Positions 18,134 to 28,917 of a stretch of 64,000 bases of DNA are shown here, piece after piece. The translations under genes and the position numbers were made by a program. Origin of the DNA: Janthinobacterium lividum (GTDB lineage Bacteria > Pseudomonadota > Gammaproteobacteria > Burkholderiales > Burkholderiaceae_D); assembly GCF_034424625.1 (NCBI RefSeq), contig NZ_CP139976.1:4092001-4156000 (forward strand), given 5' to 3'. Positions within the stretch are counted from its first letter, which is position 1. Every line of letters starts with the position of its first letter. Under the pieces are notes generated by a model, which saw nothing but the letters and a program-made list of their open reading frames with translations, did not search any database and was not told the origin of the DNA.

Positions 18134-19324
18134 TTACAGGCCCAGGATCATCTGCGTGATGATGTTTTTCTGGATTTCATTCGAGCCGCCATAGATCGAT
18201 GTCTTGCGGTAATTGAAGTAGTACGCGGCCAGCGGCGCGGCCAGGTCGTCGCCGGCGGCACTGTGCTGCGCGCTGCCATCGAGGAAAGCGGGATCGAACG
18301 GCAAGGCTTGCGGGCCGATGGCTTCGACCATCAGTTCCGTCAACTGCTGCTGCAGTTCCGAACCGCGCACCTTCAGCATCGATGCCTGCGGCCCCGGCCC
18401 CTTGCCTTCTTCGCTGATGACGCGCAAGACCGTCATTTCCAGCGCCATCAATTCGATTTCCAGGGTAGCCACCTTGGCGGCAAAAGCGGCATCGTGCAGC
18501 AGCGGCGCGCCGCGCTTGGTTTGCTGCATGGCCAGCTGCTTGAGGAAAGTCAACTCGCGCTTCGAGCGGCCCACGGCGGCGATGCCCGTGCGTTCGTGCC
18601 CCAGCAGATACTTGGCGTAGGTCCAGCCCTTGTTTTCCTGCCCGACCAGATTGCTGACGGGCACGCGCACGTTGTCGAAAAAGACTTCGTTTACTTCGTG
18701 TTCTTCATCGAGCATGATGATGGGGCGCACGGTGATGCCCGGCGTTTTCATGTCGATCAGCAGGAAACTGATGCCTTCCTGCTTGCGCACCGTGCTATCC
18801 GTGCGCACCAGGCAAAAGATCATGTCCGCGTGCTGGCCCAGCGTGGTCCAGGTTTTCTGGCCATTCACGATGTAATGGTCGCCGTCGCGCTGGGCCGTGG
18901 TTTTCAGCGAGGCGAGGTCCGAACCGGCGCCCGGCTCGGAATAGCCCTGGCACCACCAGTCGTCGCAGTTCAGGATGCGCGGCAAATAATATGCTTTTTG
19001 TTCGGCGTTGGCGAAGGCCATGATGACGGGCGCCACCATGTTGATGCCGAAAGGCAAAATCGGCGGCGTGGCGGCGCGCGCGCACTCGTCTTCCCAGATG
19101 TGGCGCTGCACGGACGTCCAGCCCGTGCCGCCATGTTCGACGGGCCAGGCCGGCGCGGCCCAGCCTTGTTGCGCGACAATCTTGTGCCAGCGCACGTAAT
19201 CGTCGCGGTTCAGGCGCAGATGCTGGCGCACCTTGCGCTGCAAGTCCGCCGGCAGATGGGTGTCGAGGAAGGCGCGCACCGTGTCGCGGAAGGCGCTCTC
19301 CTCGGCCGTGTAATGCAGGTCCAT
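18134..19324 (-). CDS. Acyl-CoA dehydrogenase (second of pair)
   Basis: 396 residues from the ATG at 19324, which follows an AAGGAGACAGAC ribosome site. The FAD/substrate box GYSEPGAGSDLASLKT, KTWTTLGQHAD, and the C-terminal GHERTGIAAVGRSKREL and IYGGSNEIQKNII are typical. The last motif has Gly where medium-chain enzymes carry the catalytic Glu, so the base must lie elsewhere, as in long-chain and FadE17-like enzymes. It heads a four-gene minus-strand operon with a second dehydrogenase and two MaoC hydratases. No ligase or thiolase is nearby, so the pathway is open. Confidence 0.92.
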   Translation of the reverse strand: MDLHYTAEESAFRDTVRAFLDTHLPADLQRKVRQHLRLNRDDYVRWHKIVAQQGWAAPAWPVEHGGTGWTSVQRHIWEDECARAATPPILPFGINMVAPVIMAFANAEQKAYYLPRILNCDDWWCQGYSEPGAGSDLASLKTTAQRDGDHYIVNGQKTWTTLGQHADMIFCLVRTDSTVRKQEGISFLLIDMKTPGITVRPIIMLDEEHEVNEVFFDNVRVPVSNLVGQENKGWTYAKYLLGHERTGIAAVGRSKRELTFLKQLAMQQTKRGAPLLHDAAFAAKVATLEIELMALEMTVLRVISEEGKGPGPQASMLKVRGSELQQQLTELMVEAIGPQALPFDPAFLDGSAQHSAAGDDLAAPLAAYYFNYRKTSIYGGSNEIQKNIITQMILGL

Positions 19325-19428
19325 GTCTGTCTCCTTGTTCTTATCGGTTGCCGTGATGACTGCACGCAAGGAAGCTCAGCGCACAAAAAAGCACGACCGT
19401 TCTCAAGGATTGTACAACAGATTGGGAG

Positions 19429-19460
19429 GCGCGCCAGGCCTTTTACACAGGCTGGCGCGC
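19429..19460 (-). other. Strong stem-loop after VOC gene
   Basis: GCGCGCCAG (19429-19437) and CTGGCGCGC (19452-19460) form a 9-bp GC stem with a 14-base loop, downstream of the VOC gene on the minus strand and before the acyl-CoA dehydrogenase operon. There is no adjacent U-tract, so it is not a canonical intrinsic terminator; it could stabilise the 3' end or assist termination. Confidence 0.35.
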
Positions 19461-19506
19461 AAGGGAAGCGGGTGGAATTGGCTGACTGCTGGCCTTGGGA
19501 CCGCGT

Positions 19507-19857
19507 CTAGGTGTGCGACAGGATATTAATGAGCTTGCCGAAAGGGTCGCGCACGAAAAACCGCCTGACACCCCAAGGTTCATCGGCAGGACCATATTCA
19601 ATGGGAAACCCTGCTCCACGCATGCGTGCCAATGCGGCATCCACGTCATCGACTTCAATGGAAAGGTCGGGCACAGCGGTATTCGAGCCGCCTTCCGTCG
19701 CGAAGCTCACTTGCACGCTCATCTCGCTTTGCGAACCATACGTCATGATCCAGCCGTGGTCCATCAACAGGCTCAGACCCAGCACGTCCTGGTAAAACGT
19801 CCGCGCCAGGCCCGGATCCGACGCCGGGAAATTTGCAACGATACGCTTGACTTGCAT
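19507..19857 (-). CDS. VOC (glyoxalase/bleomycin-resistance fold) family protein
   Basis: 116 residues with the paired beta-alpha-beta-beta-beta modules of the vicinal-oxygen-chelate fold: VANFPASDPGLARTFYQDVLGL at the start and WGVRRFFVRDPFGKLINIL at the end. A good GGAGGAAAA ribosome site precedes the ATG. No full set of metal-binding His/Glu residues is visible, so it may be a binding or resistance protein rather than an enzyme. It lies downstream of the TetR gene on the same strand, with a ~100-base gap. Confidence 0.82.
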   Translation of the reverse strand: MQVKRIVANFPASDPGLARTFYQDVLGLSLLMDHGWIMTYGSQSEMSVQVSFATEGGSNTAVPDLSIEVDDVDAALARMRGAGFPIEYGPADEPWGVRRFFVRDPFGKLINILSHT

Positions 19858-19954
19858 ATTTTTCCTCCATGTCTATATAAGTCCAACCCTGCTCAATATC
19901 GCCCTCCACGTCTCCAGACGTGTCCGACTCTGGCATGATGGCCACTTGACGCGA

Positions 19955-20542
19955 TTACTTGTCAAGCAACATCCCCCGTAACAGCAATTCCAATGCCGCC
20001 ACTCCTTTTATCAGACGCGCATTGCCTTCCTCACCTTCTGCGATCCAGAACGCCGCTTCTGCCAGACTGCCGTAGATCATCGAAGCCAGTGCTTCTGGGC
20101 AAGCGTCGGCCACGATGCCTCGGTGAATCAGCTGCTGGATAAGCTTTTGCATCGACTCGAGGCAATGGCGCTGCGAGTCCGGTGAAACGCCACCGAGGAC
20201 CGCCCTCGCATCGCGTAAGACGATACGCTGAATTTCCGGTTCCAGGGCCATCTCCAGATAGGCACGGCAGCGGCTGCGAAAGCCTTCCCACAAGTCTTCG
20301 GCGCTGTCGGAGATGGCTTGCAGGCGGCCATCCATTTCCGCATCGATCTGTTCGACCACCGCCAGCAGCAAGCCCTTCTTGTCGCCGAAGTGATGATACA
20401 GGGCGCCACGCGTCAGGCCAGCCTGCGCGGTAAGGTCATCCATTGACGTGTCGGCATAACCGCGCTCGCTGAACACTTTGCGGGCCGTGGCCAGCAACGA
20501 TGCTCGGGTTTCTTCCATTTCCACACGGGTGCGGCGAACCAT
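19955..20542 (-). CDS. TetR/AcrR-family repressor
   Basis: 195 residues from the ATG at 20542, which has GGAGG upstream; an in-frame ATG nine codons earlier is less likely. The N-terminal helix-turn-helix is typical (RKVFSERGYADTSMDDLTAQ, then AGLTRGALYHHFGDKKGLL). The C-terminal ligand-binding domain is helical. It is divergent from an MFS exporter, and the shared gap holds two matching dyads of AcrR-like sequence, so it very probably represses both itself and the exporter until a ligand binds. Confidence 0.93.
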   Translation of the reverse strand: MVRRTRVEMEETRASLLATARKVFSERGYADTSMDDLTAQAGLTRGALYHHFGDKKGLLLAVVEQIDAEMDGRLQAISDSAEDLWEGFRSRCRAYLEMALEPEIQRIVLRDARAVLGGVSPDSQRHCLESMQKLIQQLIHRGIVADACPEALASMIYGSLAEAAFWIAEGEEGNARLIKGVAALELLLRGMLLDK

Positions 20543-20555
20543 TGCTTCCTCCTTG

Positions 20556-20623
20556 CATACGTAGTGCATGATTGTTTACATACAGTGCGTATGAATATAT
20601 ACTATTCATACGCGATGTATGTA
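20556..20623. promoter_or_regulatory. Paired TetR-family operators between tetR and MFS gene
   Basis: Two 15-bp dyads of form CATAC-N5-GTATG stand at 20579-20593 (middle AGTGC) and 20607-20621 (middle GCGAT). They are arranged as mirror images about base 20600, so the whole 47-base block 20577-20623 is also a near-perfect inverted repeat. A weaker third copy (CATAC-N5-GCATG) is at 20556-20570. The half-site resembles the TACATAC/GTATGTA arms known for AcrR operators. Binding here would block both divergent promoters. Confidence 0.75.
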
Positions 20624-20698
20624 TTATCACTGCGACGTATCTCCATTGCAAGCAGGGCATGCGCCGTTTATCGAATGATCACATGAAGGATATGAACC

Positions 20699-21907
20699 AT
20701 GAGTACGTCTGCCTGCGCTGCCGCACAACCCCGTGTCCGCCACCCTTGGCTGGCGGTCTGCGCCGTCGGCATGGCCACCTTTTCGGTCGTGACGACAGAA
20801 ATGCTCCCGGTCGGCCTGCTGACGCCGATTGCTGACACCCTGGGCACCTCCACGGGAACCGCCGGCCTGATGATCTCGCTGCCAGCATTGCTGGCGGCCA
20901 TGTTTGCGCCGCTGGTCGTGGTCGCATCGGGCAGCCTGGACAGGCGCAAGATTCTCTGTGGTTTGCTGACACTATTGGTGCTCGCGAACATTGCCTCGGC
21001 CCTGGCGCAGAACATGGCGTGGATGCTGGCTGCCCGTGTTCTCGTCGGGTTTTGCATGGGCGGCATCTGGGCCATCGCCGGCGGCCTCGCTTCCCGCCTG
21101 GTTCCTGCGCGCTCGACCGGCCTGGCAACGTCGATCATCTTCGGTGGCGTGGCGGCCGCTTCCGTGCTGGGCGTGCCGCTAGGCGCACAAATCGGCGACG
21201 TTGCAGGATGGCGCTGGGCCTTCGGCGCCATGGCGCTGTTCAGCAGCCTGGTACTGGCGCTGCATCTGGCCGTCATTCCCGCACTGCCCGCTGCCGGTGC
21301 GGCGACCTTGCGCCAATTCGGCAAACAGCTGCGCAACAGGCAGTTGCAAGCGGGGCTGCTTCTGACCCTGTTGCTGGTGACCAGCCATTTCATGGCCTTT
21401 ACCTTCGTGCGCCCGCTACTGCTGTCCATGTCGGGGTTTGATACGCAATGGCTGGGCGCACTGCTGTTTGCCTATGGCTGCGCGGGCATCATTGGAAACT
21501 TCCTGGCCGGTGTCGTGGCGGCGCGGCGCACGGCGACTACCATCGTCGCCATCTCGGGCGGCCTGCTGCTCACGCCGCTGCTGTTCCTGGCTGTCGGCGA
21601 CTCCGGCATCGGCGGCGGCGTGGTGTTGCTGGCTTGGGGACTGGCCTACGGTGGCGTATCGGTCGGCCTGATGACCTTGATGATGAAGGCGGCGCCCGGG
21701 GCCGTGGAGATCGTCGCCGCGCTGTATGTCGGTGTCTTCAATATCGGCATTGCGCTCGGGGCGTGGACCGGTGGCCAGGCCGTGGACAGGCTGGGCCTCT
21801 CAGCCAACCTGTGGCTTGCCGCAGGATGCGCCGCTGCCGCCTTGCTGCTGTCTTTTGGCATCCGCTTGGTTGACGCCGACAAGCAGCCTGGCCCTGCAAG
21901 AGACTGA
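20699..21907 (+). CDS. MFS drug/sugar efflux transporter (AraJ/DHA1 type)
   Basis: 402 residues, 12 predicted membrane segments. The N-terminal segments MATFSVVTTEMLPVGLLTPI and SGSLDRRKILCGL (motif A-like loop 2-3) place it in the DHA1/AraJ group of the major facilitator superfamily. It is divergent from the TetR gene and shares its operator region, so expression is probably induced by an efflux substrate. The 3' end nearly meets the convergent AspT-type gene (12 bases between stops). The substrate cannot be read from sequence. Confidence 0.9.
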   Translation: MSTSACAAAQPRVRHPWLAVCAVGMATFSVVTTEMLPVGLLTPIADTLGTSTGTAGLMISLPALLAAMFAPLVVVASGSLDRRKILCGLLTLLVLANIASALAQNMAWMLAARVLVGFCMGGIWAIAGGLASRLVPARSTGLATSIIFGGVAAASVLGVPLGAQIGDVAGWRWAFGAMALFSSLVLALHLAVIPALPAAGAATLRQFGKQLRNRQLQAGLLLTLLLVTSHFMAFTFVRPLLLSMSGFDTQWLGALLFAYGCAGIIGNFLAGVVAARRTATTIVAISGGLLLTPLLFLAVGDSGIGGGVVLLAWGLAYGGVSVGLMTLMMKAAPGAVEIVAALYVGVFNIGIALGAWTGGQAVDRLGLSANLWLAAGCAAAALLLSFGIRLVDADKQPGPARD

Positions 21908-21919
21908 CTGTGGCCGCAA

Positions 21920-23509
21920 TCAGCCGTACAGATGCAGCAGCACCTGCACGGCCACAATCTTGACGATGGTCATGCTGGGGAAAATCATCGCGTAACCGAG
22001 GTTCGGGCGGTCCGACTTGGCCAGGCGGTTGGCGAACACCAGCACGGCCGGGTTGCCCGTGGCGCCGGCGGCGATACCGAGCAACTCGGGAAACGGCAGG
22101 CGCAGGAATATCTTGCCCAGGATCACGACGAGGGCCACCACCACCAGCACCGTCACGGCGCCGAGCGCCAGCATGGGCAAGCCATTGGCACCCACCTGCT
22201 GCACGAAGGGCAAGCCGGAGGCCATGCCGACGGAAGCGAGGAAAATCGTCAAGCCATAGTTGCGCATGACCAGGTTGGCCGACAGCGGCAGGCGCCAGCT
22301 GATCCTGCCCACCCTGCCCAGGCGTCCCAAAATCAGCGCCATTACCAGCGGCCCGCCGGCCAGACCCAGGCTGAACGAGCCTATCCACGGCAAGGGGATA
22401 GGCACCAGGCCCAGCAGCACGCCCAGCACCATGCCCATGCCCAGCGAGACATAGCTGAACTCGGCCGTGGCCGTGATGGAATTGCCGAACAGCTTGCGCA
22501 CATCGGCCGCATGTTTCGCCGGCGCAATGGCCATCACCCTGTCGCCGAATTCCAGGGTCAGGAACGGATGCGGCAGGATCATAGCGTCGCCGCGGCGTAT
22601 GAAGGCGATCTGCAGGGGGAAGTCTTTCGCCAAGTTCAATTCGCCCAGGGGCACGCCGACGATTTCCGCGTCCGACACGAACACTTCCGTGCCGTCGAAC
22701 GCGCTGCGGTCCTTCATCAGCCGGCCCGGGTCCAGGTGGCCCAGCGCCGTGCGCGCCGCTTCCACCCCCGCCACCGTGCCCGACACCATCAGCGCGTCCC
22801 CGACGCCGAGCACGAGGCCAGGGTCGGGCAAGCGGTTCTGGTGCCCCTGGCGCACGCCGATCACTTGCACGCCGGCCAGGGGGCCGTCGGCCAGTTCGGA
22901 CAGGGCCGCGCCCGCCAATGTTGCTGCATCGATGGTAATTTCGGACACGACGATGGGCGCCGGCGGCGGCGTCAGCACGGGTTTCAAGATGCGCCCGGCC
23001 AGGTACAGGCCCAGCATGGGACCGACAACGCCGAACGGATACGCGACGGCATAGCCGACGGCCGCGTCGCCATTGCCGTGCGACGCTTCCAGCGCCGCCT
23101 GCAAGGCAGCCGTGCTGGTCATGGCGCCGGCAAACACGCCGCTGGCCATGCGCAGAGAAATGTCAATCCACTGCCCGCCCCAGACAGACACGGCCAGGCC
23201 GCCCATGACGGCAATAAAAGCGATCAGATTGTGTTTCTGCCCCGCACCGCGCAAACCGGCGAAAAACTGCACGCCGTACTGCACGCCTATGCCATACAGG
23301 AACAGCAGCAGGCCGATGGAGCCGACCATCGGCGGCGGCACGGCGCCGGGGGCAAACGCGCCCAGCGCCAGCCCCGCGAACAGCACGCCGCCCACGCCCA
23401 GAGAAAAGCCGAACACGCTGATGCGCCCCAGCGCATAACCGGCGCCGATGACGAGAAACAGGGCGAGAATGGGCGTGGACTCCAGCGTGTGGCGAAATAA
23501 TTGAAGCAT
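21920..23509 (-). CDS. AspT/YidE/YbjL-family antiporter
   Basis: 529 residues. Two hydrophobic halves flank a soluble middle with two RCK_C (TrkA-C) domains at about 210-370 (segments EITIDAATLAGAALSEL and RSAFDGTEVFVSDAEIVGVPLGEL). The N-terminal half has FAGAMTSTAALQAALEA and the C-terminal half has GIAAGATGNPAVLVFANRL, the duplicated AspT signature region. AspT exchanges aspartate for alanine; many relatives export succinate or other dicarboxylates. Which it is here cannot be told. Confidence 0.88.
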   Translation of the reverse strand: MLQLFRHTLESTPILALFLVIGAGYALGRISVFGFSLGVGGVLFAGLALGAFAPGAVPPPMVGSIGLLLFLYGIGVQYGVQFFAGLRGAGQKHNLIAFIAVMGGLAVSVWGGQWIDISLRMASGVFAGAMTSTAALQAALEASHGNGDAAVGYAVAYPFGVVGPMLGLYLAGRILKPVLTPPPAPIVVSEITIDAATLAGAALSELADGPLAGVQVIGVRQGHQNRLPDPGLVLGVGDALMVSGTVAGVEAARTALGHLDPGRLMKDRSAFDGTEVFVSDAEIVGVPLGELNLAKDFPLQIAFIRRGDAMILPHPFLTLEFGDRVMAIAPAKHAADVRKLFGNSITATAEFSYVSLGMGMVLGVLLGLVPIPLPWIGSFSLGLAGGPLVMALILGRLGRVGRISWRLPLSANLVMRNYGLTIFLASVGMASGLPFVQQVGANGLPMLALGAVTVLVVVALVVILGKIFLRLPFPELLGIAAGATGNPAVLVFANRLAKSDRPNLGYAMIFPSMTIVKIVAVQVLLHLYG

Positions 23510-23613
23510 CAGGCAACCTTGGTCTGGGGAAGGCCCAGTTTAGCATGCACAAAAGCAACACGATGGCGATGATGACAAGCAAGCGTGCGCAGGTTTGTAC
23601 CTGAAAAACGGGC

Positions 23614-23740
23614 AAAAAAAAGCCCGCTATGGAAGCGGGCTGAATCTAATTCCTGTGAGGAAGTAGAGGAGACAGGTGAATGATGCCGCATCGCAGCATA
23701 TCATTCCAATTGCATGTTGTGATGATGGAAATATGATTTA
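23614..23740 (-). ncRNA. Small RNA-like repeat element, copy A
   Basis: Minus-strand unit directly after the GST stop. In RNA order: a conserved block (AUUUCC-AUCAUCAC), hairpin 1 (AUGCUGC-GAU-GCGGCAU), a pyrimidine segment CCUGUCUCCUCU with anti-Shine-Dalgarno character, hairpin 2 (CUA-C-UUCC, loop UCACA, GGAA-U-UAG) and an intrinsic terminator: AGCCCGCU, AUGGA-complement loop, AGCGGGCU, then eight U (23614-23621). No open reading frame is conserved between copies. It could be an independent sRNA or a processed mRNA 3' end. I do not recognise a named family. Confidence 0.72.
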
Positions 23741-24361
23741 TCAATATCTGCTCGCCTCCTCGCGCAACGCCTGGCGCACGGCGGGACGCTCGCCGACGCG
23801 CTCGATCAAGCGCCTCACTTGCGGGAAGGCCGACAGATCCACCTGCGTATGCGCCGACCAGCTGAGGATGGTGTACAGATAGGCATCCGCGATGGAATAG
23901 CGCTCGCCCAGCAGATACGGCCCGCCGGCCGCCAATTGCCGCTCGACATAATCGAGGCGTGCAGCCAGGCGCGAGCGGGCCACGTCCTGCGCCTGCGTGC
24001 CGTATTCCGGGTGGAACAGCCAGGGGCTGAACACCTTGTGCAGCTCGGTGGCAATAAACCCCAGCCACGATTGCAGCCGCACGCGCGCCAGGGAACCCGG
24101 CGGCGGCGCCAGGCCGCTGTCCGGCGACAGATCAGCCAGATATTGCACGATGGCCGTGCCCTCCAGCAAGACGGTGCCATCGTCCAGCACCAGCGCCGGC
24201 ACATACAGGTTCGGATTCACTTGCGCATAGTCGGCGCCCGTTTCCGTGACGCGTGGAATCTTGCGAATATCGACTCTTTCCAGTTCCAGCGCGATGCCCG
24301 CCTCGATGGCCACGATGTGCGGCGACAGGGAACACGTGCCCGTTGCGTAATACAGTTTCAT
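23741..24361 (-). CDS. Beta-class glutathione S-transferase
   Basis: 206 residues. The N-terminal thioredoxin-like domain starts MKLYYATGTCSLSPHI, with the Cys10 that marks bacterial beta-class enzymes, and has NPNLYVPALVLDDG and LLEGTAIVQYLAD for glutathione binding. The C-terminal domain is helical with GERYSIADAYLYTILSW. It conjugates glutathione to electrophiles in the cytoplasm. The gene follows the E1 gene on the same strand with a 17-base gap, so they are probably one transcript. Its last codons run into the copy A repeat. Confidence 0.92.
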   Translation of the reverse strand: MKLYYATGTCSLSPHIVAIEAGIALELERVDIRKIPRVTETGADYAQVNPNLYVPALVLDDGTVLLEGTAIVQYLADLSPDSGLAPPPGSLARVRLQSWLGFIATELHKVFSPWLFHPEYGTQAQDVARSRLAARLDYVERQLAAGGPYLLGERYSIADAYLYTILSWSAHTQVDLSAFPQVRRLIERVGERPAVRQALREEASRY

Positions 24362-24378
24362 GATTACTCCTCGAAAAG

Positions 24379-27054
<2,676 letters not shown>

Positions 27055-27091
27055 GGCAGTCTCCTGGGGGTGGGCATTCATCGTCATGATC

Positions 27092-27164
27092 GATTGCCAT
27101 TGCAATCATTGCATTTGCAATCGTTATGCGGGCCATTGTATAGCGCTATAATTGCATTTGCAAC
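27092..27164. promoter_or_regulatory. Cluster of MarR-type palindromes between aceE-like and marR genes
   Basis: Three dyads lie in the divergent promoter region: GATTGC-N4-GCAATC (27092-27107), ATTGCATTTGCAAT (27108-27121) and ATTGCATTTGCAAC (27151-27164). The ATTGCA-WW-TGCAAT core recurs before the orphan half-E1 gene (28831-28844). The arrangement suggests the MarR protein represses its own gene and the E1 gene. Confidence 0.72.
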
Positions 27165-27188
27165 TGTGATCGTTCTGGAGGAATACCG

Positions 27189-27680
27189 ATGTCTGCAACT
27201 GAGCCTGCAAGCAAGTCCGCAACCGCGCCCGACCTGTGGTTTTCATTCGTGCGCACGCACCGCTTGATGATCCGCGAAATCGAACGCCGTCTGGCGGCGG
27301 CCAAGCTGCCCGTGTATGCGTGGTATGACGTGCTGTGGGGACTCGAAAGCGGCCCGGACGGTTCGCGCCGCATGCACGAACTGGCCGACTCTCTGGCCAT
27401 CGAGCGCTACAACCTCACGCGCCTGGTGGACAAGCTGGAAACGGACCGGCTGGTGACGCGCACGCGCTCGATGGAAGACGGGCGCGCCGCCTTTGTCTCC
27501 ATCACGGAAGACGGAAAGATCCTGCGCAAGCAAATGTGGGCCGTGTACCAGGCCACGGTGGCCGACCTGTTCCTGGCGCAATTTGACAGCGACGAGCAGC
27601 AGGACTTCAGCGCCGCCCTGGCGCGCGCCGCCGAGGCGGCCCGCGGCGCAGGCCAGAGCAAGGTTCAGAGCAAGGCGTAG
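27189..27680 (+). CDS. MarR-family transcriptional regulator
   Basis: 163 residues, preceded by CTGGAGGAA. The winged helix covers about 45-110: the recognition helix region HELADSLAIERYNLTRLVDKLE and the wing DRLVTRTRSMEDGRAAFVSITEDG, where D-x-R-x3 matches the MarR signature. Flanking helices form the dimer interface. It is divergent from the E1 gene and convergent with the half-E1 gene. The palindromes in front of both E1-like genes make it their likely repressor. The ligand is unknown; MarR proteins near such enzymes often sense aromatic or oxo-acid compounds. Confidence 0.92.
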   Translation: MSATEPASKSATAPDLWFSFVRTHRLMIREIERRLAAAKLPVYAWYDVLWGLESGPDGSRRMHELADSLAIERYNLTRLVDKLETDRLVTRTRSMEDGRAAFVSITEDGKILRKQMWAVYQATVADLFLAQFDSDEQQDFSAALARAAEAARGAGQSKVQSKA

Positions 27681-28780
27681 CGCCGCAGCGCGTATTCGAC
27701 GAACTGCAGGGGCAGCGCGCCGTCGTCGGCCAGGGCTTTCAAGGCGGTGACGACCAGCCATGGCGCACTCGTTTCCATCCGGGTATCGGCGCCGACGGCG
27801 ATAAAACGCCCGCGCACACAGCCGCCGATCTGCCCCGCGATGTGCTGCCCGTAGCCGGTGACGGCGATGACGGGTGCGGTGCTGTCATCGAGACAGCGCC
27901 GCACATGGGCCAACCTTGGCGTGGCGCGCGGGTGGAGCAGGTTCCACTGTTCCGCCGCCTGCGCATCGCGCGCCAGGCGTGTATAGCTGGGACAACTCCA
28001 CACTTGCGTGGCGATATCCCAGTCCTCCTTCAACAGGCGGGCGGCAGCGGCAACGACGGCCAGCATCCTGCCCGCCCCGCACAGGCGCACCCGGCATGGC
28101 GCCGGACCCGGCGGCGACACGCGGTACATGCCCAGGCTGGCCGCTGCCGCATCGGCGGCCGACAGGGGCGCTACCACATCCGCATCTTCATCCGCATCTT
28201 CATCATGTATGGCCAGATAGTAATAGCCAGGCTGCTGTTCCAGGTACAGCGTTGCCAGTGCCGAGCGCAGGATGGCGCGCACTTCCTCGCCCGTCGCCGG
28301 GTCGAACGGCATGCAATTGTGCTGCGCGGCCAGCCAGGCGGGCAGCGCGGGGGGCACGCCTTTCGGCCAGTGCGAGGCTTGCGTTTCCGCATCATTACAG
28401 ACGATGCCACGCTCACCCGACTCGGCCAGCACCGCGCGCAAGGCCGGCAGCGAGGCGGGGCTGCACAGGTAGAGCAGCGGCTTTTCCGCCTGCGTCGCGC
28501 CATGCCGGTAGCGCACAGCCCAGGCACCCGCGGACGCTCCCACTTCCCAGGCGTCGCCGTCCGAGAACGGCGGCGCGTGCGTGCCCACCTTGCGCATCCG
28601 CGCCACCACGGCGCCGCCCTGCTTCAGGCTGCCCGCCATGGCGCCCAGCGCGCGGCGCGGCGAAGCATGTACCAGTGGCAAGTCCGACGCTGGCGCCAGC
28701 GCGGCCAGGCAGGCTTGAAAGGCACGGCCCGTTTCGCCGCCTGGCAGTGGAGAATGGGGAAATAAATCGGGTGACTGCAT
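27665..28780 (-). CDS. Orphan protein resembling only the C-terminal half of AceE
   Basis: 371 residues from the ATG at 28780 (CAGGAG upstream). From about residue 150 it lines up with the C-terminal half of the neighbouring E1: CMPFDPATGEEVRAIL for the CISYDPTYAYELAVII region, LCGAGRMLAVVAAAARLL for LMGSGSILREVLAASVLL, QWNLLHPRATPRLAHV for RWNMLHPDSAPRVPYI, and ALKALADDGALP for ALTALADGGQLP. The TPP-binding half is absent, and about 11 residues around the FGRSDTRE stretch are deleted, so it cannot be an independent dehydrogenase. A DEDADEDAD run comes from a 12-base tandem repeat near 28177-28203. Its stop overlaps the marR 3' end by 16 bases. Confidence 0.7.
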   Translation of the reverse strand: MQSPDLFPHSPLPGGETGRAFQACLAALAPASDLPLVHASPRRALGAMAGSLKQGGAVVARMRKVGTHAPPFSDGDAWEVGASAGAWAVRYRHGATQAEKPLLYLCSPASLPALRAVLAESGERGIVCNDAETQASHWPKGVPPALPAWLAAQHNCMPFDPATGEEVRAILRSALATLYLEQQPGYYYLAIHDEDADEDADVVAPLSAADAAAASLGMYRVSPPGPAPCRVRLCGAGRMLAVVAAAARLLKEDWDIATQVWSCPSYTRLARDAQAAEQWNLLHPRATPRLAHVRRCLDDSTAPVIAVTGYGQHIAGQIGGCVRGRFIAVGADTRMETSAPWLVVTALKALADDGALPLQFVEYALRRYALL

Positions 28781-28830
28781 GGCGGCTCCTGTCTCGGTAT
28801 CGCTTGCGCAAGGCAGACATTGCCTATACG

Positions 28831-28860
28831 ATTGCAAATGCAATTATTGTAGTTGCAATC
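28831..28860. promoter_or_regulatory. MarR-type palindrome before the half-E1 gene
   Basis: ATTGCAAATGCAAT (28831-28844) is a perfect dyad of the same core as the sites before the E1 gene, and GTTGCAATC (28852-28860) is a further half-site. It sits 50-80 bases upstream of the half-E1 ATG and between it and the divergent small gene at 28918, so one repressor may control both. Confidence 0.68.
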
Positions 28861-28917
28861 CTTTGCGCGAGCAAGGGACACGAGAGCCAACCGGAGTTCC
28901 TGCCTTCAAGGTGAAAA

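Noticed and set aside
28177..28203. 12-base tandem repeat (ATCCGCATCTTC units) as a regulatory element
   Set aside because: It lies in frame inside the half-E1 gene and encodes the DEDADEDAD run; only two units are present.
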